A stretch of DNA of 7,420 bases from CAZGYE01 sp964530165. GTDB lineage: Bacteria > Planctomycetota > Planctomycetia > Planctomycetales > Planctomycetaceae. The translations under genes and the position numbers were made by a program. The notes below the pieces were generated by a model that searched no databases, was not told where the DNA came from, and saw only the letters and a list, made by a program, of their open reading frames with translations. Location: the NCBI GenBank assembly GCA_964530165.1, contig CAZGYE010000293.1:1-7420 (forward strand), written 5' to 3'. Positions 1-5,269 of this stretch are shown piece after piece. The first letter of the stretch is position 1, and the number at the start of each line of letters is the position of its first letter.

Positions 1-360
1 TGTCGAACGGCATTCTCTCAGCGTGACGAATCGCGGCAGGCTGTTGGTCAGCGCCGCCAAAATACGCGTCGTCGGGACACAGAATCGCAGGTGCGTGACG
101 AGGTTGGCTTGGTCGTCCAGTCGCTGAATTTGCATTCGCAACTCGTCGGCGTTTGCCAGTTGGGCCGTCACCAGACTGGCCTGCTGCTGCTGGTGAAGGC
201 GGTCTTGCTGCAAACGAGCCAACATGCGGCGCTGCCCGGTCGCCCCCAGCACAATCAACGAAAGGAATACAACCAGCAGGGCGCGCCGCCAGACTTTCTT
301 TTCGCGACGTTGCCGAATCTCGTGGTAGCTGTCCGGCAGGAAATCGATTTGTTGAACCAT
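1..360 (-). CDS. PilN-like pilus/secretion assembly membrane protein (C-terminus beyond window)
   Basis: The visible 120 codons begin with ATG at 360 and stay open to the window edge, so the 3' part is missing. The protein opens with MVQQIDFLPDSYHEIRQRR, like the short cytoplasmic N-terminus of PilN (usually x-INLLP). A basic stretch and one hydrophobic segment follow at about residues 27-44 (ALLVVFLSLIVLG). Next comes a Gln-rich, probably coiled-coil part at about 46-90, then TRILAALTNSLPRFVTL near 100-116, which resembles the start of the PilN periplasmic domain. In known systems the PilN N-terminal peptide binds PilM in the cytoplasm and its periplasmic domain pairs with PilO. It lies 25 nt after pilM, which fits that partnership. 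No strong Shine-Dalgarno is seen, so translation may be coupled to pilM. The family is fairly sure; calling it PilN or a GspL C-terminal half is a matter of naming. Confidence 0.75.
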   Translation of the reverse strand, partial: MVQQIDFLPDSYHEIRQRREKKVWRRALLVVFLSLIVLGATGQRRMLARLQQDRLHQQQQASLVTAQLANADELRMQIQRLDDQANLVTHLRFCVPTTRILAALTNSLPRFVTLRECRST

Positions 361-372
361 TGCTTTATCTCT

Positions 373-400
373 GAGCGGTCAGCGGTCAGCGATCAGCTCT
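373..400. repeat. Heptamer array 1a (pilM/pilN junction)
   Basis: There are four 7-bp units on the plus strand: GAGCGGT, CAGCGGT, CAGCGAT, CAGCTCT. The pilM stop codon (TGA read leftward, 386-388) lies inside the array. The array fills half of the 25-nt gap before pilN. Confidence 0.7.
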
Positions 401-1510
401 TTCTTGGCTGAAAGCTGAAAGCTGAGTGCTGAGTGCTGCGTGCTGAGTGCTTGTCCTCATCGAGAGCCCCATGGCGGTCGTCCATCGCCACGGCCGCTCC
501 AACGCCGACGTCGACGTGGGCCAGCGGGCGAGTGAGTTGAATGGATTTCCCATCTCACAGGGCGTCGCCAGTCTCTCGGACAGAAACTCCAACAGCCACG
601 GGCTCGCTTCCTCTCCGGTGACGACGATCTTCTGCAGCGGCTTCCCGCGAAACGTGACCTTGTAATAGCGAAGGCAGAGCTCGATTTCCGAGCCAATGCT
701 TTCCAGCGGCTTGCGGACGGCGTCGATGACCGAGCGGTGAATCTCGTCGTCGGCGTCCAGTGTCACCGAAGACGTGACGACCGAACGCATTCGAGCCGCT
801 TCGGTCAGACTGAGGTCGAGATGCTGGCTGACGGCCAGATCGAGATGGCGTCCACCGCTGGCGATGTATTTCATAAACAGGATTTGCTCGTCCGAAGCAA
901 AGATGACGGTCGTCGCGTTCTCTTGGAGGTTCAGGTATGCACAGCGGCTCGAAGTCGCGCCGTCGGTCTCCGCCGGGCGAAGGCTGCGCAAGACGGCCGA
1001 CGCCTCGATGTCGATGGCCGCGGGGACAAGCCCCGCTTGTTCCAGAATGCCCACGTGCCGTTCAACCACACCCCGATGACAGGCCAAGAGAATCACTTCC
1101 TGCTTGGTGTTTTCATCCTGTCGCACCTGACCAGCCAGCAGGTGTCGAATCTCCGCATCGGCGACCGGGTAAGGCAAACGCTCCTCAGCTTCCCAGCAGA
1201 CGATTTTTTCGACCTCTTCCGGCGGGAGCTGAGGCAATCGAACGTTCTGCACGAACAGTTCCTGGGAGCCGAGACAACTGACCACTTGCCGGCCTTTGAA
1301 AGGATGATCGGCAATCAGTTTCCGCAGCGTCGCGGCGACGGCAGCGTCCTGCTCTTCCGGCGAGGCGTTCTCGTCGCCTGAGAACTCCGCGTGGGCCATC
1401 GCACGCATCGAGAGCGACGCGGGACTTCCCATCAACTGCACCAGCGTCGCTTTTCGGGAGTCCACGTGCAGCCCGATGGGGAATGGTCGATTTTTTTTCA
1501 GTGCGATCAT
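386..1510 (-). CDS. pilM: PilM-like (GspL cytoplasmic-like) actin-fold assembly protein
   Basis: This 374-residue soluble protein has no signal peptide or membrane segment, as expected for PilM, the cytoplasmic partner of PilN. Family landmarks are EVEKIVCWEAEERLPYPV at 99-116, the block around QEVILLACHRGVVERHVGIL at 137-156, IDIEASAVLRSL at 166-177, and IASGGRHLDLAVSQHLDLSL at 216-235. The fold ends near TTAMGLSMR (344-352). The actin-type nucleotide loops look eroded: phosphate-1 reads GLHVDS (13-18) instead of the usual GLDIGS, phosphate-2 reads LNLQEN (193-198), and the adenosine-side loop reads VVTGEEASPW (296-305). The last 22 residues (353-374) are encoded largely by heptamer repeats, and the TGA stop lies inside one, so this tail is probably not part of the fold. 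Start: ATG at 1510, without a clear Shine-Dalgarno. It follows gspH by 144 bp. Confidence 0.85.
   Translation of the reverse strand: MIALKKNRPFPIGLHVDSRKATLVQLMGSPASLSMRAMAHAEFSGDENASPEEQDAAVAATLRKLIADHPFKGRQVVSCLGSQELFVQNVRLPQLPPEEVEKIVCWEAEERLPYPVADAEIRHLLAGQVRQDENTKQEVILLACHRGVVERHVGILEQAGLVPAAIDIEASAVLRSLRPAETDGATSSRCAYLNLQENATTVIFASDEQILFMKYIASGGRHLDLAVSQHLDLSLTEAARMRSVVTSSVTLDADDEIHRSVIDAVRKPLESIGSEIELCLRYYKVTFRGKPLQKIVVTGEEASPWLLEFLSERLATPCEMGNPFNSLARWPTSTSALERPWRWTTAMGLSMRTSTQHAALSTQLSAFSQERADR
407..451. repeat. Heptamer array 1b (pilM C-terminal tail)
   Basis: There are about 6.4 units of 7 bp: GCTGAAA twice, GCTGAGT twice, GCTGCGT, GCTGAGT, then GCT. Read leftward in the pilM frame it encodes about residues 354-368 of the tail (STQHAALSTQLSAF). 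It is a different heptamer family from 373-400 although only 6 bp away. Confidence 0.85.
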
Positions 1511-1549
1511 TGTTCTGTTTGCCGCTTGATGAGTTCAGTAAGCAAGTAG

Positions 1550-1617
1550 GTCAGGCTCCTGCCTGACATTGGAGGCGTGCGACATCACACCTCGACAGCG
1601 TCAGGCGGGAGCCTGAT
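1550..1617. repeat. Paired inverted-repeat element (REPIN-like) between gspH and pilM
   Basis: Two near-identical hairpins face each other. The left one is GTCAGGC-TCCT-GCCTGAC (1550-1567, perfect 7-bp stem). The right one is TCAGGC-GGGA-GCCTGA (1601-1616, perfect 6-bp stem). The reverse complement of the right core differs from the left core at one loop base. The sequence between them is also partly self-complementary, so the whole 68 bp can fold into one long imperfect hairpin. This is the layout of a REP doublet (REPIN). There is no T-tract, so it is not an obvious terminator. It fills about half of the only long gap in the operon and may affect mRNA stability or pausing there (inference). 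Confidence 0.7.
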
Positions 1618-1628
1618 CGACAGTCACT

Positions 1629-1662
1629 GTCTTCCTGCGCTCCTAATTTCCTCATTACTGCA
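1629..1662 (-). repeat. Dispersed 8-bp-periodic repeat, copy 1 (gspH stop)
   Basis: Read leftward from 1662 the sequence starts TGCAGTAATGAGGAAATTAG and continues with 8-bp spaced units AGGAAATT, AGGAGCGC, AGGAAGAC. The first 22 bases match 7171-7192 on the plus strand with one difference, and the similarity resumes at GGAAGACAG. The gspH stop codon (TAA at 1657-1655) lies inside the conserved part. Confidence 0.7.
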
Positions 1663-2278
1663 TGGAATACTGGATGAATGTCCTGGTCGCCGGTAGCGGT
1701 TTCGCCGTCACGGCGTTGGGATTGAAGAGGGCGGGTCGATCGAGCCAGACCTGTCCCGTGATCCACGAGATGGTCAATTTCACGGCCCGCATTTCTGCAC
1801 CGAGACCTTCGGTCAGCAGGATCACTGTGTCGTCGCTTCGCAGTGGACCGGTGCCTCCCAGCGGACCGAATGTCACGTCGGTCACGTTCGACCGCGAGTC
1901 TGAGAGCGCGGCGCCGGCCAAGCGGATGCCGTTGTCCTTCCCGGCCGCCGTGCCCAGTCGGCCCACAACGATGCGATACGCCTTCTCAGAAGGGGCCAAC
2001 GGGTTCTCAAGCGGCGGTGGATTTCCCGGACCGGTGTGTTCCAGTTCGTAAGCGTTGTTCGCTACGTCGAAACGGACCGACCACTGGGTGTTGTATTGGA
2101 TGGCGAGACTCCGCGCCAGCCGTAAATCGGCGGCCAGCACGCGGGCAACCGATTCAAGCCCCTGCGTCCCGGACGAACTGGCCGACGTCATTACCACCGA
2201 AGCGACAATCGCCAGAACGGTCATGGCGATCAGCGTCTCCAAAAGGGTAAACGCGGATCGCGCAGGCATTGGGTTCAT
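1655..2278 (-). CDS. GspH/FimT-like minor pseudopilin
   Basis: A 207-residue prepilin-type protein. The start is ATG at 2278, which shares one base with the gspK-like stop (TGATG), and it has a Shine-Dalgarno (GGAGGGAG) 8-11 nt upstream. The frame is open much further upstream, but that part only shadows the gspK-like gene. The leader MNPMPARSA is nine residues. Cleavage would fall between Ala9 and Phe10 (A/FTLLETLIAMTV), with Glu at mature +5 and then a hydrophobic helix. Ala at -1 replaces the usual Gly. A helix (SVARVLAADLRLARSLAIQY) and a beta-rich C-terminal domain follow. The domain contains FGPLGGTGPL and TVILLTEG, like the GspH segment for a glycine turn and beta strands. GspH proteins are minor pseudopilins in the pseudopilus. 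The stop lies in a dispersed repeat. Confidence 0.8.
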   Translation of the reverse strand: MNPMPARSAFTLLETLIAMTVLAIVASVVMTSASSSGTQGLESVARVLAADLRLARSLAIQYNTQWSVRFDVANNAYELEHTGPGNPPPLENPLAPSEKAYRIVVGRLGTAAGKDNGIRLAGAALSDSRSNVTDVTFGPLGGTGPLRSDDTVILLTEGLGAEMRAVKLTISWITGQVWLDRPALFNPNAVTAKPLPATRTFIQYSMQ

Positions 2279-4263
2279 CACGGCGTCTCCCTCCACGAAA
2301 CGATCTCCCAGCGGTAGCCGGCAAATTCCGCGTCCGCCGCGGCACCACCGTACGGTGCGAACAACGGTGGCGAGAAGCGGGTGTGAATCGCCTCGGTATT
2401 GCGCAGGTGGAAGGTCACGTGTGCCAGGTTCAGCCCGTATCGGCGAATGGAACCGGACCAGCCGGAAAAGTTGTCCGGGCGGGCGAGCCAGTCCACGAAC
2501 TCGATCGGCGCCAGCCCGGCGTCGGCACGGTCTTTGTTCTCGTTCTCCCAGGTATTGTGCAGATCGTTCCACTGCGATTCGGACAGTTGATTCCAAACCG
2601 GAGGACCATGGATCTCGTGCTCTTTGCCGGAGACCGGACCGTGGATGTCGACAGACCGCCGGCGGTCTTGACGAATCCGAAATCCGGTCGGCGAATCGTG
2701 CCGGACTTCGCCGACGACTCTCAGTTGATGGTTCTTCTGGTCGACGGCGACAATCCTGTACCATCCGCCGGTCGGTGGGTCTTCGAGCCAGACGGCGTAA
2801 TGCCCGCGGTCGCCCAGCGGGCTGAGATTCGGCTGCCCCTGGAGCTGAACGATGCTCCACGGTTGGCGGACCGGGCGGCTGGTCGCTGTGCCAGTGATGC
2901 CGACCGCGTCGGGCCCGATCAACTCAAAGTCCGCCTCGGTATTCTTCACGGAGAGATCGACGACGATCGCGCCGTGGACCGAAGCCTGGACATCGCGATC
3001 CATGGAGACTTTTTGGGCAACAATGGCCGGGAGACGCCCCCAGTGTTCGGCGTCCGAGACGATCGGCTTTCCACCGTCACCCCTCCAGTTGAACCCGGCG
3101 ACGTGGATCCGCCGTCCTCGGAAGCGCACTCGTCCTTTGGCGACCAGCGTCCCCTGAATCGTGACGTCGTCGTCGAGTTGAACCGACCCGTCCCGGAAAA
3201 AGATGCCGAGCGGATTGTCCGGCGACGGGCGGAGCGTCTTTTTTTGCAGCCGCCAGCCGACCTTGACGGCTGCGTACTCGAATCCACCCTCGTACAAGCG
3301 ATACGTCCGCCAACGGGAGTAGTCAATTTTGGGATAAACGGGCCGGGGCCGCGCCTCGGTCCACGAGTCGCCCAAACCGAGCCGTTCCAGGTCGCGCTCG
3401 ACTGAGGACGACGGACTGCGAAAGAACGTGACCTCCCCGGCAAGCGGATGAGGATGGCGGATTTCGAGTTCTTGGCCCTTTGCCTGACTCGTCACAAATC
3501 GGTTGCCGATCGACTCCAGGAATTCATTGCGCACGGGCCGAGTCTGCTCGGAATCGGGGTAAAACCGCAGCTTCTCGCCGACCCGGATTGGGCCGTCGAT
3601 GCAAGCGCCGGGGTCGAGTTTCAACTTCTCAGCGAAAAGTGCGCCGTCTTGAATCTCATCGTAGTCGCCGGGATTGGCGGCCAGGTCGCTGACCGCCGCC
3701 GAGTCACCGGGATGGATCGTTCGCCCGTTCAAGCGCGGCTTGAGTTTCACGACGACTTCGACGTGCTGCTGTACCAGTTCGGCGTCGTTTTCGGCCGACT
3801 GCCAGGTTCCCGTCGAACGCAACAGGACGCGCAGTGCGGCATCGTCGGGCAAGGCCTGCCGGCCATCACCGGTGGGCGGGCGAAACTCGACGACGTAAGA
3901 AGCGGTCCCGAGCAAATCGGAATGCACCACGCGGGACAACTGGGTTTCGACTCCCTCCCATTCGGGCGTTTGCATGACGGAGAGTGCGACTGCGGCCCCG
4001 GTCTGCGCCGCCTGAAGCGCCAGGTCGCGGCGAGCCGTGTTCCGGCTAATCTGCATGACGGTCGTCTGCGTTTTCAGGAAGGAGTACGTCAGCACCAGAG
4101 AGACGCTGATCGCAACCATCACGACCATCAGCGCGACGCCCCGCCGGGAAGAGGGGGGCAAAGGGGCAACGGGACAAAGGCGCAAAGCCGGAGAGTGCGC
4201 ACGGCAGGAGCCTTCGCGCCTCTGCGCCTCTGTGCCTCTGTGCCTGTTACGGACGGTAAACAT
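2278..4263 (-). CDS. Large GspK/PilX-like minor pseudopilin
   Basis: This protein of about 661 residues is much longer than typical GspK (about 300) or PilX (about 150-200). The prepilin motif is RRG/VALMVVMVAISVSLVL at residues 40-57 (from ATG 4263), with cleavage after Gly42. Position +5 is Val, not Glu, as is characteristic of GspK. The helix leads into RRDLALQAAQTGAAVAL, which resembles PilX/GspK. The middle is beta-rich: about residues 360-392 (VTIQGTLVAKGRVRFRGRRI) look like a stacked beta-solenoid strand series, and about 473-513 look like a small beta-barrel-type module (inference). No GspK helix-hairpin region was recognised. The start is uncertain. ATG 4263 overlaps gspJ by 17 nt, and TTG 4284 is also open. 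Both give a long, Arg-rich, repeat-encoded leader, and neither has a clear Shine-Dalgarno. It may cap the pseudopilus tip. Confidence 0.75.
   Translation of the reverse strand: MFTVRNRHRGTEAQRREGSCRAHSPALRLCPVAPLPPSSRRGVALMVVMVAISVSLVLTYSFLKTQTTVMQISRNTARRDLALQAAQTGAAVALSVMQTPEWEGVETQLSRVVHSDLLGTASYVVEFRPPTGDGRQALPDDAALRVLLRSTGTWQSAENDAELVQQHVEVVVKLKPRLNGRTIHPGDSAAVSDLAANPGDYDEIQDGALFAEKLKLDPGACIDGPIRVGEKLRFYPDSEQTRPVRNEFLESIGNRFVTSQAKGQELEIRHPHPLAGEVTFFRSPSSSVERDLERLGLGDSWTEARPRPVYPKIDYSRWRTYRLYEGGFEYAAVKVGWRLQKKTLRPSPDNPLGIFFRDGSVQLDDDVTIQGTLVAKGRVRFRGRRIHVAGFNWRGDGGKPIVSDAEHWGRLPAIVAQKVSMDRDVQASVHGAIVVDLSVKNTEADFELIGPDAVGITGTATSRPVRQPWSIVQLQGQPNLSPLGDRGHYAVWLEDPPTGGWYRIVAVDQKNHQLRVVGEVRHDSPTGFRIRQDRRRSVDIHGPVSGKEHEIHGPPVWNQLSESQWNDLHNTWENENKDRADAGLAPIEFVDWLARPDNFSGWSGSIRRYGLNLAHVTFHLRNTEAIHTRFSPPLFAPYGGAAADAEFAGYRWEIVSWRETP
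2285..2294 (-). promoter_or_regulatory. Ribosome binding site of the gspH-like gene
   Basis: Read leftward, GGAGGGAGAC lies inside the last codons of the gspK-like gene, 8-11 nt before ATG 2278. It shows that the real gspH start is at the TGATG junction, not far upstream where the frame is also open. Confidence 0.65.
4155..4186. repeat. Octamer array (gspK-like leader, family A)
   Basis: There are four 8-bp units on the plus strand: GGGGCAAA, GGGGCAAC, GGGACAAA, GGCGCAAA. On the coding strand it encodes the leader stretch LRLCPVAPLP just before the SSRRG cleavage region of the gspK-like protein. Confidence 0.75.
4212..4246. repeat. Octamer array (gspJ/gspK junction, family B)
   Basis: There are about 4.4 units of 8 bp: CTTCGCGC, CTCTGCGC, CTCTGTGC twice, then CTG. 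It begins right after the gspJ stop (4247-4249) and encodes HRGTEAQRREG in the leader of the gspK-like protein. It is unrelated in sequence to the octamers at 4155-4186. Confidence 0.8.
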
Positions 4264-5269
4264 AGCGGTAGCTCGCAGAACCAAGAAACGGGATGGAAAC
4301 CCCCGACGAATCGGTCTTAGAAGCCGGCCGCGAATCGCGCCTGATCTGCAGCTCCATCCGCAGCGTGGCCTGTCTCATGCCGAGATCGCCGGCCACGACG
4401 CCCTGCGCCCACCCGAGGCCGTACCACTCCGGTGTTCCCGGCGAGGACGCCTGCAGTTCGGAATCGTCGGGCGTTTGGGAGAGTTCGAACCGGATGTTGA
4501 CGTAGTTGGTCGCACCGTAGTATCTCGCGAAATAACGATAGGATTGGGGGAGATCCGATTGTCGAATTCGATCACAAAGGAGAGTCTTCTCGGCCGTCGG
4601 CGATGCGATCAGTGAGAGAATCCGCGTCGAGAAACGAGGGTCCCGAAAATCGATGTCGTCGGAGTTGCCGGGGAAAGCGATCTCCACCAAATGGGTTGGA
4701 GTCTGTGGATCGAACGTATAGATGAGCAGCTCATCGATTCGGGGCAATCGCTGCGGAACGCCGGTTGATGCACTTCCGGCGGCAGCGGCCATCCCGCCAT
4801 TTCTGCCGCCGCTCCACACGACCAGCACGTCGGGCAGCAGGTCCACGCCGAACCATTTGTGAGAGACAACCGCCATCCCCAACGTCGTCGGCTGCCCGGA
4901 AACTTGATACACACCGGTCTGCGAAACCATGAATTTGATGCGGTCGATCGCGACTTGCGCTTGAACGGTGGCCTCTTCCAGTCCTTCGGTGTGCTCCCGC
5001 GCGGTTTGCACGGCCATAACGAGTCCGCCCAGCACAACCGACAGCATGGCCGTGATCGTCATCGCCATCATCAGCTCGACCAGCGTAAAGGCAGTGCGGA
5101 ATGCGGAGCGCGGAACGCGGGGTGAGCCGTTCCGTCGTGACACACCGCTTTCGCCGACTACCGACTGCCGACTGCCAACTGCCGACTGCCAACTGCCGAC
5201 TGCCGACTGCCGACTGCCGACTGCCGACTGCCTTCTTCTTTCTGGGTGATTAGGGCGCCGCCGGTACAT
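4247..5269 (-). CDS. GspJ-like minor pseudopilin
   Basis: The mature part is clear: TA/FTLVELMMAMTITAML with Glu at +5 and Ala at -1. A long amphipathic helix follows (TEGLEEATVQAQVAIDRIKF), then a large beta-rich domain ending IPFLGSASYRYVYRP. This is the GspJ layout of a minor pseudopilin that builds the pseudopilus tip with GspI and GspK. The start is the main doubt. ATG 5269 (used here) overlaps gspI by 20 nt and gives 340 residues, but its 60-residue leader is mostly heptamer-encoded (QSAVGSR repeats). GTG 5143 lies after the long array and gives an 18-residue leader of normal size, though without a good Shine-Dalgarno. ATG 5320 would overlap gspI by 71 nt and is unlikely. A second, different heptamer array encodes RVPRSAFRTA directly at the cleavage site. 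Confidence 0.8.
   Translation of the reverse strand: MYRRRPNHPERRRQSAVGSRQSAVGSWQSAVGSRQSVVGESGVSRRNGSPRVPRSAFRTAFTLVELMMAMTITAMLSVVLGGLVMAVQTAREHTEGLEEATVQAQVAIDRIKFMVSQTGVYQVSGQPTTLGMAVVSHKWFGVDLLPDVLVVWSGGRNGGMAAAAGSASTGVPQRLPRIDELLIYTFDPQTPTHLVEIAFPGNSDDIDFRDPRFSTRILSLIASPTAEKTLLCDRIRQSDLPQSYRYFARYYGATNYVNIRFELSQTPDDSELQASSPGTPEWYGLGWAQGVVAGDLGMRQATLRMELQIRRDSRPASKTDSSGVSIPFLGSASYRYVYRP
5093..5120. repeat. Heptamer array (gspJ prepilin leader)
   Basis: There are four 7-bp units: AGTGCGG, AATGCGG, AGCGCGG, AACGCGG. In the gspJ frame it encodes RVPRSAFRT, ending directly at the Ala/Phe prepilin cleavage site. The sequence from the array into codon +1 of the mature pilin is continuous. Confidence 0.75.
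5156..5232. repeat. 11-unit heptamer array between gspI and gspJ
   Basis: There are eleven consecutive 7-bp units on the plus strand. Eight are GACTGCC, two are AACTGCC, and the leftmost is GACTACC. It starts 3 bp beyond the gspI stop codon region and ends 13 bp upstream (in the gspJ direction) of a possible GTG start at 5143. Because 7 is not a multiple of 3, the array cycles through all three frames every 21 bp. None of those frames contains a stop, so the array is open in every frame and encodes repeats such as QSAVGSR leftward. Confidence 0.95.

Noticed and set aside
737..1381. Plus-strand open frame of 214 codons over pilM
   Set aside because: It lies opposite a well-supported PilM gene, shows no recognisable family, and is expected from high-GC third-position bias.
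1550..1617. Rho-independent terminator after gspH
   Set aside because: The hairpins are strong but are not followed by a T-tract in the direction of transcription, and pilM/pilN downstream appear to belong to the same operon.
2279..2860. Upstream extension of the gspH-like frame (total 401 codons)
   Set aside because: The frame is open by chance antiparallel to nothing and overlaps the gspK-like gene. The extension has basic low-complexity composition, and a good Shine-Dalgarno and TGATG junction mark the start at 2278.
2269..3405. Plus-strand open frame of 378 codons over the gspK-like gene
   Set aside because: It is an antisense shadow of a gene with a clear prepilin motif. Its product has no recognisable domain or plausible start signal.
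5156..5232. CRISPR array
   Set aside because: The units are 7 bp and directly contiguous with no spacers, so this is a simple tandem repeat.
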